Of a stretch of 36,937 bases of DNA, positions 16,571 through 25,161 are shown piece by piece. Below the pieces are notes generated by a model, which was not told the origin of the DNA, did no database searches, and saw only the letters and a program-made list of their open reading frames with translations. The first letter of the stretch is position 1, and every line of letters starts with the position of its first letter. The translations under genes and the position numbers were made by a program. The DNA comes from JBFWWW01 sp050245975 (GTDB lineage Bacteria; Pseudomonadota; Alphaproteobacteria; Rhizobiales; Hyphomicrobiaceae): the NCBI GenBank assembly GCA_050245975.1, contig JBFWWW010000015.1, positions 1-36,937 of the forward strand, given 5' to 3'.

Positions 16571-17443
16571 CTACACCCTGTCGACGGAGCGGACGCCGAA
16601 CAGGCCGCCCGGCAGGACGATCAGCACGGCGATGAGCGCGATGAAGGCGATGGCGTCCTTGTAGGCGGAGGACACGTAGCCGGCGCCGAACGCTTCCAGC
16701 AGCCCGATGGTGAGACCGCCGACCACCGCGCCGGCCGGATGGCCCATGCCGCCCAGCACCGCGGCGGCAAAGCCCTTCAGCGCCAGCGCCGTGCCGACGT
16801 CGTAGCTCGTCAGCGTGATGGGCGTGATGAGCAGCCCCGCCAGCGCGCCGATGCCGGCCGACGCGCCGAACGAGAACGCCATCACGCGCTTAGTGTTGAC
16901 GCCGACGAGCTGCGCGGCGATGCGGTTGGCCGCCGTCGCCAGCACCGCCTTGCCGAACAGCGTACGGGCGAGAAAGGCCCACAGCGCGACGAGCACCAGC
17001 ACGGTGCCGCCCATGACCCAGAACGCCTGCGGCAGCACGGAGGCGCCGAACACGACCACCGGCGTCGTGCCGGAGAACGCCGGCAGGCCGTGCGACTGCT
17101 TGTCGAAGACGATGGCGGCGATGCCGCGCAGCACGAGCGAGGCGCCGATCGTGATGATGATGAGCGTGACGGTGCTCGCCCCGCGCGCGGGCTCGATGGC
17201 GAGCCGGTGCAGCAGCAGTCCGACAAGGACCGTCAGGACGATCGCGAGCGCGCCCGCGGCCGCCAGCGGCACGCCGGCCGCCACCGCGAAGGCCGCGATC
17301 ATGCCGCCCAGCATGACGAACTCGCCCTGGGCGAAGTTGACGACGTCGGACGCGTTGTAGATGAGCGTGAAGCCGAGCGCGACGAGGGCGTAGACCGCCC
17401 CCACGGTCAGTCCCGAGAACAGGAACTGGAAAAAATCCGCCAT
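16571..17443 (-). CDS. HAAT-type ABC transporter permease (LivH-like)
   Basis: 290 residues, about eight membrane spans. LivH signatures are seen: FLFSGLTVGAVYALVALGFTLIYNASDVVNFAQGEFVMLGG at the N-terminus and FAAAVLGGMGHPAGAVVGGLTIGLLEAF as the coupling loop. ATG at 17443 is chosen; a GTG at 17452 would add three residues, and neither has a strong ribosome-binding site. It follows the binding-protein gene after about 107 bp that contain a strong hairpin, which may lower permease expression relative to the binding protein. Confidence 0.9.
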   Translation of the reverse strand: MADFFQFLFSGLTVGAVYALVALGFTLIYNASDVVNFAQGEFVMLGGMIAAFAVAAGVPLAAAGALAIVLTVLVGLLLHRLAIEPARGASTVTLIIITIGASLVLRGIAAIVFDKQSHGLPAFSGTTPVVVFGASVLPQAFWVMGGTVLVLVALWAFLARTLFGKAVLATAANRIAAQLVGVNTKRVMAFSFGASAGIGALAGLLITPITLTSYDVGTALALKGFAAAVLGGMGHPAGAVVGGLTIGLLEAFGAGYVSSAYKDAIAFIALIAVLIVLPGGLFGVRSVDRV

Positions 17444-17498
17444 CGCGGTCACGCCATCCGCACGCGGCCGGCCGAGCGGGACCGGCTCTTGTTGTAAC

Positions 17499-17529
17499 GT
17501 CGGGCCCGGTCCTGGCGGACGGGCCCGAC
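17499..17529 (-). terminator. strong intergenic hairpin between binding protein and LivH-like genes
   Basis: GTCGGGCCCG (17499-17508) and CGGGCCCGAC (17520-17529) are perfect 10-bp arms; with a bulged G the stem extends to GTCC/GGAC around a TGGC loop. No U-tract follows on the transcribed strand, so it is more likely an attenuator or 3-prime stabiliser of the binding-protein message than a complete terminator. Confidence 0.6.
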
Positions 17530-17550
17530 GGCTTCTCGCAGGATGGCAGC

Positions 17551-18702
17551 CTAGTTGACGACCTTCCAGTCCTTGTTGCGGATCTCGAGCATCTTGAACG
17601 ACGCCAGGTCGAGGCCCTGGTGGTCCGTCGGCGACATGTTGAAGATGCCGCCCGTGCCGGCGAAGCCCTTGGTCTTCTCGATCTCGTCGCGCACCTTCTT
17701 GGGATCGGCGCTGCCGGCGCGCTTCATCGCCTCGACGGCCAGCATCAGCGCGTCGTAGGCGTGCCCGCCGAAGGTCGAGATCGGCTGCTTGGTCGCCGTC
17801 TCGTAGTGCTTGCGGTAGGCGACCGACACCGCCTTCTGCGGATCGCTGTCGGGAAGCTGCTCGGCCACGAGGACGGCCGCGGCCGGCAGGCGCACGCCCT
17901 CGGCCGCGTCACCCGACAGCTCGATGAACGTCTTCGAGGCGACGCCGTGGTTCTGGTAGTAGGCGAGCGTCAGCCCGAGCTGCTTGATGTTGCGCGTCAG
18001 GACGGCGGCCGGCGAGCCGAAGCTCGCGCCCACCAGCGCCTGGATGCCCGGCTTGTTCTTGAGGTTGGTGAGCTGCGGGGTCATGTCCTTGTCGGCCGGG
18101 TTGTAGGTCTCCTCGCCGACGATCTCGAGCCCGTACTTCGGCGCCAGCTTCTGGCACGACGCCATCATCGACTTGCCGAAGCCGTCGGTGCCGCCGATCA
18201 GGCCGATCTTGGTCATGCCGCGCTTCTTGATGTCGTCGAAGATCTTCTCGCAGGCGAGCGCGTCGGAATGCGGCGTCTTGAAGGTGAACTTCTTCACCGG
18301 CTCGACGATGACCGCGCCGCCGCCCATCGAGATGAACGGGAGCTGCGCTTCCTCGAACACCGGGATCATCGCCATCGACGTGCCCGTCGTCGAGCCGCCG
18401 AGAATGACGGCCACCTTGTCCTCCTCGACGAGGCGCGTCGCGAAGGTGCGGGCCTTGTTGGCGTCGCCGCCGTCGTCATAGACGATGAGCTGGAGCTTCT
18501 GCCCGTTGACGCCGCCCTTGGCGTTGATGTCGTCGACGTAGAGCTTGAGCGTCTTCTCCTCGGGCTCGCCGAGGAAGGAGGCGGGACCGGTGACCGACAG
18601 CACCGCGCCGACCTTGATGTCGGCCGCCGCCGGCGTCGCGCCGAGGCCCAGCACAACCGCAGCCGCCGCGCCCAGCGCAGCGGAACCCAAGAATGCTCGC
18701 AT
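17551..18702 (-). CDS. HAAT-type ABC transporter periplasmic binding protein
   Basis: 383 residues. The N-terminus MRAFLGSAALGAAAAVVLGL ending ATPAAA is a signal peptide. The mature part begins DIKVGAVLSVTGPASFLGEPEEKTLKLYVDDINAKGGVNG, the usual start of periplasmic binding fold type I (Peripla_BP_6). Other conserved stretches are VAVILGGSTTG, IGLIGGTDGFGKSMM, and FGGHAYDALMLAVEAMKRAG. ATG at 18702 follows GGGAGG closely. A longer frame to 18813 lies in the promoter. It is divergent from paaG, and a 38-bp dyad lies between them. Phenylacetate or a related aromatic acid is the inferred ligand. Confidence 0.93.
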   Translation of the reverse strand: MRAFLGSAALGAAAAVVLGLGATPAAADIKVGAVLSVTGPASFLGEPEEKTLKLYVDDINAKGGVNGQKLQLIVYDDGGDANKARTFATRLVEEDKVAVILGGSTTGTSMAMIPVFEEAQLPFISMGGGAVIVEPVKKFTFKTPHSDALACEKIFDDIKKRGMTKIGLIGGTDGFGKSMMASCQKLAPKYGLEIVGEETYNPADKDMTPQLTNLKNKPGIQALVGASFGSPAAVLTRNIKQLGLTLAYYQNHGVASKTFIELSGDAAEGVRLPAAAVLVAEQLPDSDPQKAVSVAYRKHYETATKQPISTFGGHAYDALMLAVEAMKRAGSADPKKVRDEIEKTKGFAGTGGIFNMSPTDHQGLDLASFKMLEIRNKDWKVVN

Positions 18703-18774
18703 GGTCCGTTCCTCCCGGTCGTTTGCCTGGCGTGCCGCGGATTGGTCCCGGCACTTTTCCCGCCCCGGCCGTTC

Positions 18775-18812
18775 TGTTACAAGAAATCGGCTAGGCTTGG
18801 ATATCTGTAACA
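18775..18812. promoter_or_regulatory. 38-bp dyad, putative PaaX operator (transporter/paaG)
   Basis: TGTTACA at 18775-18781 and TGTAACA at 18806-18812 are perfect inverted 7-bp ends of a 38-bp site. The right arm, ATATCTGTAACA, matches 11 of 12 bases of the right arm of the site upstream of paaA (26222-26259), which has the same total length. The site lies 72 bp upstream of the binding-protein start and 118 bp upstream of paaG, so it can control both directions. PaaX binding is inferred from the shared site and the nearby paaX gene. Confidence 0.65.
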
Positions 18813-18930
18813 CATCGTCTGGCCTGTCGTCACCTTATACGGCCCTTTGCGCGCTTTCGAGAGCCGCGCTAGAGGGAAGAACAAAACCCGGCGACGGCCT
18901 TTGACCGGCAGCGGAGGAAGCGGCCCCCCA

Positions 18931-19764
18931 ATGTCCAGCCCCACATCCAGCCCCACATCCAGCGGCGCGACGGTGCTTGTCGAGCGCGACGGCGGCATCC
19001 TGCGCCTGACGCTCAACCGGCCCGACAAGCTCAATGCCTTCACCCTCGACATGCATCGCGAGCTGCGCGAGGCGTTCGCCACCGCCGCCGATCCCGACTG
19101 CCGCGTCGTCGTGCTGACCGGCGCCGGCCGCGCCTTCTCCGCCGGCCAGGACCTCGCCGAGACGACCGGCCGGCAGACGGGCGCCCAAGCCGGTGCGATG
19201 CCCGACGCCGGGCTGCTGCTCGAGACGGCCTACAACCCGCTCGTCACGGCCATCACCACCCTCGACAAGCCGGTCATCGCCGCCGTCAACGGCATCGCCG
19301 CCGGCGCGGCGGCCAACATTGCGCTCGCCTGCGACATCGTCTATGCGGCGCGCAGCGCCAGCTTCCTGCAGGCCTTCGCGCGCATCGGCCTCATCCCCGA
19401 CGCCGGCGGCACCTGGGTCCTGCCGCGCCTTGCCGGTGCGGCGCGCGCCCGCGCCATGGCGATGCTGGCCGAGCCGGTGCCGGCCGAGACCGCCAAGGCC
19501 TGGGGCATGATCTGGGAGGTGGTGGACGACGACAAGCTGCAGGCGACGGTCGATGCGACCGCGAAGAAGCTCGCCGCCGCGCCCACCTTCGCCCTCGGCC
19601 TCGCGAAGAGGGCGCTCGCCGCCTCCACCGGCAACACGCTGGCGCAGCAGCTCGAGATGGAGCGCGATTTCCAGAAGCGGGCCGGCGCCTCGCCCGACGC
19701 AAGCGAAGGCGTGCGCGCGTTCGTCGAAAAGCGCGCGCCGCGCTTCACCGGCAAGTCCGCCTGA
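18931..19764 (+). CDS. paaG: 1,2-epoxyphenylacetyl-CoA isomerase (PaaG-like enoyl-CoA hydratase family)
   Basis: 277 residues. In the phenylacetyl-CoA pathway PaaG turns the ring 1,2-epoxide into the oxepin-CoA. The crotonase fold is evident: RLTLNRPDKLNAFTLDMHREL, AFSAGQDLAE, the oxyanion segment NGIAAGAAANIALACDIVYAA, and FARIGLIPDAGGTWVLPRL, where the Asp of PDAGG is the usual acid/base residue of PaaG. ATG at 18931 has GGAGG 13 nt upstream, a little far. The extreme N-terminus contains two copies of a 12-bp unit coding SSPT-like repeats, outside the fold. Its stop overlaps the paaI start by one base. Confidence 0.88.
   Translation: MSSPTSSPTSSGATVLVERDGGILRLTLNRPDKLNAFTLDMHRELREAFATAADPDCRVVVLTGAGRAFSAGQDLAETTGRQTGAQAGAMPDAGLLLETAYNPLVTAITTLDKPVIAAVNGIAAGAAANIALACDIVYAARSASFLQAFARIGLIPDAGGTWVLPRLAGAARARAMAMLAEPVPAETAKAWGMIWEVVDDDKLQATVDATAKKLAAAPTFALGLAKRALAASTGNTLAQQLEMERDFQKRAGASPDASEGVRAFVEKRAPRFTGKSA
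18934..18963 (+). repeat. tandem 12-bp repeat in the paaG N-terminus
   Basis: The unit TCCAGCCCCACA occurs at 18934-18945 and 18946-18957, then TCCAGC. It encodes a Ser/Pro/Thr stretch before the conserved fold begins, so copy-number change would be tolerated. Confidence 0.7.
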
Positions 19765-20198
19765 TGCGCGACGAGAACACGATCGCGCGTCTGTCCGCCG
19801 ACGCCATGTGGTCGGGCGACAGGGCCAGCCAGGGCATGGGCATGGAGGTCGTCGAGGTGACCCCCGGCCGGGCGCGGCTCGCCATGACGGTGACGGAGCG
19901 CATGCTGAACGGCCACGGCACCTGCCACGGCGGCTTCATCTTCTCGCTCGCCGATTCCGCCTTCGCCTTCGCCTGCAACTCGCACGGCTCGCCGTCGGTC
20001 GCCCAGCACTGCACCATCACCTACATCACCCCCGGCCGCCTCGGCATGCGGTTGACGGCCGACGCCGCCGAGCGTCATCTGGGGCCGCGCAGCGGCATCT
20101 ACGACATCACCGTGCGCGACGAGCAAGGCACCGTGATCGCCGAATTCAGGGGCCATTCGCGCACGCTGCCGGGCAGCCTGATCGACAAGGAAAAATAG
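19764..20198 (+). CDS. paaI: hydroxyphenylacetyl-CoA thioesterase PaaI
   Basis: 144 residues, a hotdog-fold thioesterase. PaaI hydrolyses phenylacetyl-CoA derivatives that stall in the pathway, releasing CoA. Typical features: RMLNGHGTCHGGFIFSLADSAFAFACNSHG, containing the HGG and the catalytic Asp of the hotdog helix, and HCTITYITPGRLGMRLTADAAE. The ATG at 19764 overlaps the last base of the paaG stop, implying coupling. Its stop is followed 34 bp later by paaK. Confidence 0.92.
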   Translation: MRDENTIARLSADAMWSGDRASQGMGMEVVEVTPGRARLAMTVTERMLNGHGTCHGGFIFSLADSAFAFACNSHGSPSVAQHCTITYITPGRLGMRLTADAAERHLGPRSGIYDITVRDEQGTVIAEFRGHSRTLPGSLIDKEK

Positions 20199-20232
20199 GC
20201 CGGCGCCAACGCCGTCCGCCAGGGAGGACATC

Positions 20233-21543
<1,311 letters not shown>

Positions 21544-21548
21544 CAGCG

Positions 21549-22628
21549 CTACATCTGGTCGTAGTCGAGGACGATGCGCGCGCTCGTCGGTACGGCCTGG
21601 CACGTCAGGATGAAGCCGGCCTCGATCTCCCACGGCTCCAGCGAGTAGTTGACCGTCATCTCGGCCGAACCCTCGACCACCTTGGCGCGGCAGGTGCAGC
21701 ACATGCCGCCCTTGCAGGAATAGGGGACGCGGATGCCGGCCGCCAGCGCCGCGTCGACGACGTGCTGGCCCGCCGGCACCTTGAACGAGCGCCGCACGCC
21801 GTCGAGGATCGCCACCGCCTCCGCGCCCTTCGCATCGGCCGCCGGTGCCGCCTCGGGCTTCGGCGCGGGACGGTAGGCGCCGCCGCCCGGCGCGAAGAAC
21901 TCGTGATGGATGCGCTCCTTGCCGACGCCGCGCGCGATGAGCGCGTTGCGCGTCTCCTTGATGAAGGAGCCGGGGCCGCACAGGAACACGTGCGCGACGC
22001 CGTCGAGGTCGATCAGCCTGTCCGCCAGCGCGTTGACCTTGTCGGCGGTGATGCGTCCCTCGAACAGCGGCGCATCGCTTTCCTCGTTGCGCGACAGCAC
22101 GTTGAGCAGCGTGAAGCGGCCGAGATGGCGGTCCTTCAGGTCCTCCAGCTCGCCGCTGAACAGGATCGTCTCCGGCGTGCGGTTGCCGTAGACCAGCGTG
22201 ACCCGCGTCTCGGGCTCCGTCTCCAGCGCCTCGCGCACCATGCCGATGACGGGCGTGATGCCGGCGCCCGCGGCGAAGGCGAGCAGGTGCCGCGGCGTGC
22301 CGTCGCCCGGCGGCACGACGAAGCGGCCGGCCGGCGGCAGCGACTCGATCGTATGCCCCGCCGCCAGCTCGTCGTTGGCCCAGTTCGAGAAGCCGCCGCC
22401 CGCGACGCGCTTGATGGCGATGCGCAGCAGCCGGTCGGCCCGCGCCGAGCAGATCGAATAGGTGCGGCGCAGCTCCTGCCCGCCGAGCACGGCGCGCACG
22501 GCCAGATGCTGGCCCGGACGGTGGCGATAGCTCTCGCGCAGCTCGTCGGGCACCACGAGGTCGACGATGACGGCATCGGGGGTCTCGCGGTGGACCGCGG
22601 CGACGGTCAGGGGGGCGAAGTCGGGCAT
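21549..22628 (-). CDS. paaE: phenylacetyl-CoA 1,2-epoxidase reductase subunit PaaE
   Basis: 359 residues. Passes electrons from NADPH to the PaaA diiron centre. The N-terminal ferredoxin-reductase part has the FAD motif RRTYSICSA, the nucleotide-binding AAGAGITPVIGM and the end motif FLCGPGSFI. After an Ala/Pro linker, the C-terminal plant-type 2Fe-2S domain has PYSCKGGMCCTCRAKV and a later ILTCQA that supplies the fourth cysteine. This is the standard PaaE architecture. ATG at 22628 lies 10 nt after the paaD stop. Last gene of the paaA operon. Confidence 0.96.
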   Translation of the reverse strand: MPDFAPLTVAAVHRETPDAVIVDLVVPDELRESYRHRPGQHLAVRAVLGGQELRRTYSICSARADRLLRIAIKRVAGGGFSNWANDELAAGHTIESLPPAGRFVVPPGDGTPRHLLAFAAGAGITPVIGMVREALETEPETRVTLVYGNRTPETILFSGELEDLKDRHLGRFTLLNVLSRNEESDAPLFEGRITADKVNALADRLIDLDGVAHVFLCGPGSFIKETRNALIARGVGKERIHHEFFAPGGGAYRPAPKPEAAPAADAKGAEAVAILDGVRRSFKVPAGQHVVDAALAAGIRVPYSCKGGMCCTCRAKVVEGSAEMTVNYSLEPWEIEAGFILTCQAVPTSARIVLDYDQM

Positions 22629-22638
22629 CGGCGTTCCG

Positions 22639-23220
22639 CTACAGGCATTTGAAATAGTCGAAGGGCTCGCGGCAGGCGCGGCAGGTCCAGTGCGCCTTGC
22701 AGGGCGTCGAGCCGAATTCGGAGACGCGCACGGTGTCGGTCGAGCCGCAGCGCGGGCACGCCACCGTCTCCTCGCCGAAGAGCGCGCGGTGCGAAGCCTT
22801 GCCGGCCGGCGGCGCGATGCCGAAGTCGGCGAGCTTGCGCCGCCCGTCCGGCGTCAGGTCGTCGGTGGTCCAGGCCGGCGACAGCACGGTCTCGACGCGG
22901 GCGTCCGCAAACCCCGCCGCCACCAGCGCCATCTCCACCGACAGCGCGATCACCGAGGTCGCGGGGCAGCCCGTATAGGTCGGCGTCAGGCGCACGACGA
23001 TGTGCCCGTCGCGGCGCGTCACGCCGCGCAGCACGCCGAGATCGCCCAGCGTCAGGATGGGAATTTCCGGGTCCGGCACCGCCGCCGCGACGGCCGCCGC
23101 GCGCGCCAGGTCGTCGGCCAGATCGTCGGCCGCGTCGACGGCCTGCGGCGCCGTGCGCGCCGCCTGCTGGTCCATCGCGTGCGTTTCGGGCCTCGTGCCG
23201 GGATTGATGCCTGGAGTCAT
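22639..23220 (-). CDS. paaD: phenylacetyl-CoA epoxidase assembly protein PaaD
   Basis: 193 residues. PaaD is thought to help mature the metal centres of the epoxidase. The N-terminal part carries the DUF59/MIP18-like domain: VPDPEIPILTLGDLGVLRGV and VRLTPTYTGCPATSVIA. The C-terminal zinc-ribbon-like end has CPRCGSTDTV and CKAHWTCRACREPFDYFKCL, which is typical of PaaD. The first 15 residues before an internal Met are probably poorly conserved, so translation may start slightly downstream. It sits 7 nt after the paaC stop. Confidence 0.94.
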   Translation of the reverse strand: MTPGINPGTRPETHAMDQQAARTAPQAVDAADDLADDLARAAAVAAAVPDPEIPILTLGDLGVLRGVTRRDGHIVVRLTPTYTGCPATSVIALSVEMALVAAGFADARVETVLSPAWTTDDLTPDGRRKLADFGIAPPAGKASHRALFGEETVACPRCGSTDTVRVSEFGSTPCKAHWTCRACREPFDYFKCL

Positions 23221-23227
23221 GGCCGCC

Positions 23228-23980
23228 TCACCACGTCACGCCGGGGTGCGCGCGCGCCAGCACCTGCATTTCCGCCAGCATGCGGCTCAGGTGCTCGCCA
23301 TGCCGTCCGTCGCGCCCGCCGGTCTGCATGTAGCGGTCGGCCGGCCGGTCGAGCGTCGCCTCGTCGAGCACGCGGTAGACCGTCGCCTCCCACGCGGGTT
23401 TCAGGCTTTCGCGATCGACGGCCACGCCGGTTGCCGCGAGCGCCCGCTCGCCCGCGTCCATCTCGAACAGCTCGCCGGTGAAGGTCCACAGCTCGTCGAG
23501 CGCGGCCGCCGCGCGGGCATGGCTCTCCTCCGTCCCGTCGCCGAGGCGGATCACCCATTCCCCGCAATGGCGCACGTGATAGGCCATCTCCTTCACGGCC
23601 TTGGCGGCGATGTCGGCGAAGCGCGCATCGGCCGACCCGGCGAGCGCGGCGTAGAACGGCTGCATGAACGCGGCATAGAGGAACTGGCGCACCATCGCGT
23701 GCGCGAAATCGCCGTTGGGCTGCTCCACCAGCAGCACGTTGCGGAAGTCCTCCGCCTCGCGGAAGTAGGCGAGCCGGTCCTCGTCGCGGCCCGCGCCCTC
23801 GGCCTCCGCCGCGACCGCGTAGAAGAGCCGCGCCTGCCCGATGAGGTCGAGCGCCAGGTTGGACAGCGCGATGTCCTCTTCCAGCAGCGGCGCGCGGCCC
23901 GACCATTCCGACAGCCGGTGCCCCAGCACCAGCGCGTTGTCGGCAAGCCGCAGCGCGTACTCGAATACGGGATCGGCCAT
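23228..23980 (-). CDS. paaC: phenylacetyl-CoA 1,2-epoxidase structural subunit PaaC
   Basis: 250 residues. PaaC pairs with PaaA in the epoxidase as a ferritin-like, catalytically silent subunit. Conserved stretches: YALRLADNALVLGHRLSEW, EEDIALSNLALDLIGQARLFY, EDRLAYFREAEDFRNVLLVEQPNGDFA and KAVKEMAYHVRHCGEWVIRLGDGTEES. ATG at 23980 lies 23 nt after the paaB stop. The C-terminus HLSRMLAEMQVLARAHPGVTW matches the family end. Confidence 0.96.
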   Translation of the reverse strand: MADPVFEYALRLADNALVLGHRLSEWSGRAPLLEEDIALSNLALDLIGQARLFYAVAAEAEGAGRDEDRLAYFREAEDFRNVLLVEQPNGDFAHAMVRQFLYAAFMQPFYAALAGSADARFADIAAKAVKEMAYHVRHCGEWVIRLGDGTEESHARAAAALDELWTFTGELFEMDAGERALAATGVAVDRESLKPAWEATVYRVLDEATLDRPADRYMQTGGRDGRHGEHLSRMLAEMQVLARAHPGVTW

Positions 23981-24003
23981 GGTTGCGCTCCCGGGCTCGG
24001 CGC

Positions 24004-24291
24004 CTACATGTGCCCGACGTCGTCGGGCACCGTATAGAACGTCGGATGGCGGTAGATCTTGCTGCCCGTCGGCTCGAACAGCTCGCCCTTGGCGTCGGGG
24101 TCGGACGCGGTCACCGCGCTCGACGGCACGACCCAGACGGACACGCTCTCGCCGCGCCGCGTATAGACGTCGCGCGCCGCCTGCAGCGCCATGGTCGCGT
24201 CGGGCGCATGCACGCTGCCGGCATGCTTGTGCGGCAGGCCCGAGCGGCTGCGGATGAACACTTCCCAGAGCGGCATCGCGGTATCGGACAT
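24004..24291 (-). CDS. paaB: phenylacetyl-CoA 1,2-epoxidase subunit PaaB
   Basis: 95 residues, the usual small size. PaaB bridges PaaAC heterodimers. The diagnostic start LWEVFIRSRSGLPHKHAGSVHAPDATMALQAARDVYTRRGE is present, followed by VWVVPSSAV and the end IYRHPTFYTVPDDVGHM. ATG at 24291 lies 29 nt after the cupin stop. In most organisms paaB directly follows paaA; here two other genes lie between. Confidence 0.96.
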   Translation of the reverse strand: MSDTAMPLWEVFIRSRSGLPHKHAGSVHAPDATMALQAARDVYTRRGESVSVWVVPSSAVTASDPDAKGELFEPTGSKIYRHPTFYTVPDDVGHM

Positions 24292-24320
24292 GGTGCGTAC
24301 TCCAGTTGCGGTCTCGGGCT

Positions 24321-24674
24321 TCAGGCCAGCCGTCGCGGCGCCGCGGTCGCCCGATCGCCGGTGTTCGGCGTGCCGCGCGGCTCGATCAGCAGAAGATGCA
24401 CTTCTTCGCGGGCGACCGGACGATGCTCAACGCCCTTCGGCACGACGAACAGCTCGCCCGGGCCGAGCGTCACCGTGCGGTCGCGCAGCTCGATGTCGAG
24501 TGTCCCCTTGAGCACGAGGAAGAAGTCGTCCGTCTCCTTGTGCTTGTGCCAGTGGAACGGACCTTCCAGCTTCACGACCATGACGTCGTTGCCGTTGAAC
24601 TCGGCGACCGTGCGCGGCGCCCAATGCTCCGCGAAGGTCGCGAGCTTGCCGGCGAGGTTGACGGCGCCGCTCAT
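24321..24674 (-). CDS. small cupin protein inserted in the paa operon
   Basis: 117 residues, one cupin_2 barrel. Motif 1 reads GPFHWHKHKETDDFFLVLKG (two His, one Glu for metal) and motif 2 LGPGELFVVPKGVEHRPVA (His). The metal site is therefore intact. Single-barrel cupins like this may bind small ligands, isomerise or act as auxiliary factors; no reaction can be assigned. ATG at 24674 overlaps the DUF3291 stop by 4 nt, so the two are a coupled pair. The pair sits inside the paaA-paaB junction in the same direction, which suggests a role tied to the epoxidase or to its toxic intermediates. Confidence 0.88.
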   Translation of the reverse strand: MSGAVNLAGKLATFAEHWAPRTVAEFNGNDVMVVKLEGPFHWHKHKETDDFFLVLKGTLDIELRDRTVTLGPGELFVVPKGVEHRPVAREEVHLLLIEPRGTPNTGDRATAAPRRLA

Positions 24675-25156
24675 GCGCACCTCTGCTGCATGATGCGCTG
24701 CACGTCGGGCAGGCTCTCCCAGCCGAAGGCATGATCGCTTGAGCCGTTCTGCGTCAGGTGCTCCAGCCGGTCCAGCGCCTCCTGTGGCGAGGGAACATGG
24801 CCCATCGGTATCCACCACATCACGAAGTGCGGCTTGTCCATCGGTGCGAACCAACTGCCCTTCTTCACATAGAAGCGCTTGTGCACGGTGTTCCACACGA
24901 AGTGCTCGAGATGGGCTGGCTTCTCCCACACGCTCATGTTGATCAGAAAGCTCGGGTCCGGCGTCACCAGCACGCCGGTGGCGTTGTTGCTGGCCTCATC
25001 CTTCAGCCGCCAGACGAACCCGGGACTGCGCTCGGCGATCTCGTTGACGGCATCGAGCGCATTCATGAACGCGGCCATGCGCGGATCGTCGGTTGCATAC
25101 CGGATACGTCCGACATTGAGCTGCGCCAGATGCGTGCCGGCGGGTTGCTCGATCAT
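24671..25156 (-). CDS. DUF3291 domain protein inserted in the paa operon
   Basis: 161 residues. The start AQLNVGRIRY, the segment AERSPGFVWRLKDE and the later FLINMSVWEKPAHLEHFVWNTVHKRFY resemble DUF3291 proteins, which adopt an ABM-like dimeric alpha-beta barrel fold. VMWWIPMGHVPSPQEALDRLEHL closes the fold. Function is unknown; ABM-like folds include monooxygenases and haem-binding proteins. ATG at 25156 is 5 nt after the paaA stop. By eye the GC content is lower than in paaA (33 of 60 bases in 24841-24900 against 44 of 60 in 25261-25320), which may mark later acquisition. Confidence 0.85.
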   Translation of the reverse strand: MIEQPAGTHLAQLNVGRIRYATDDPRMAAFMNALDAVNEIAERSPGFVWRLKDEASNNATGVLVTPDPSFLINMSVWEKPAHLEHFVWNTVHKRFYVKKGSWFAPMDKPHFVMWWIPMGHVPSPQEALDRLEHLTQNGSSDHAFGWESLPDVQRIMQQRCA

Positions 25157-25161
25157 GATCG

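Noticed and set aside
15719..17497. 592-residue rightward frame opposite the permease genes
   Set aside because: Highly charged shadow of two hydrophobic membrane-protein genes; no motif.
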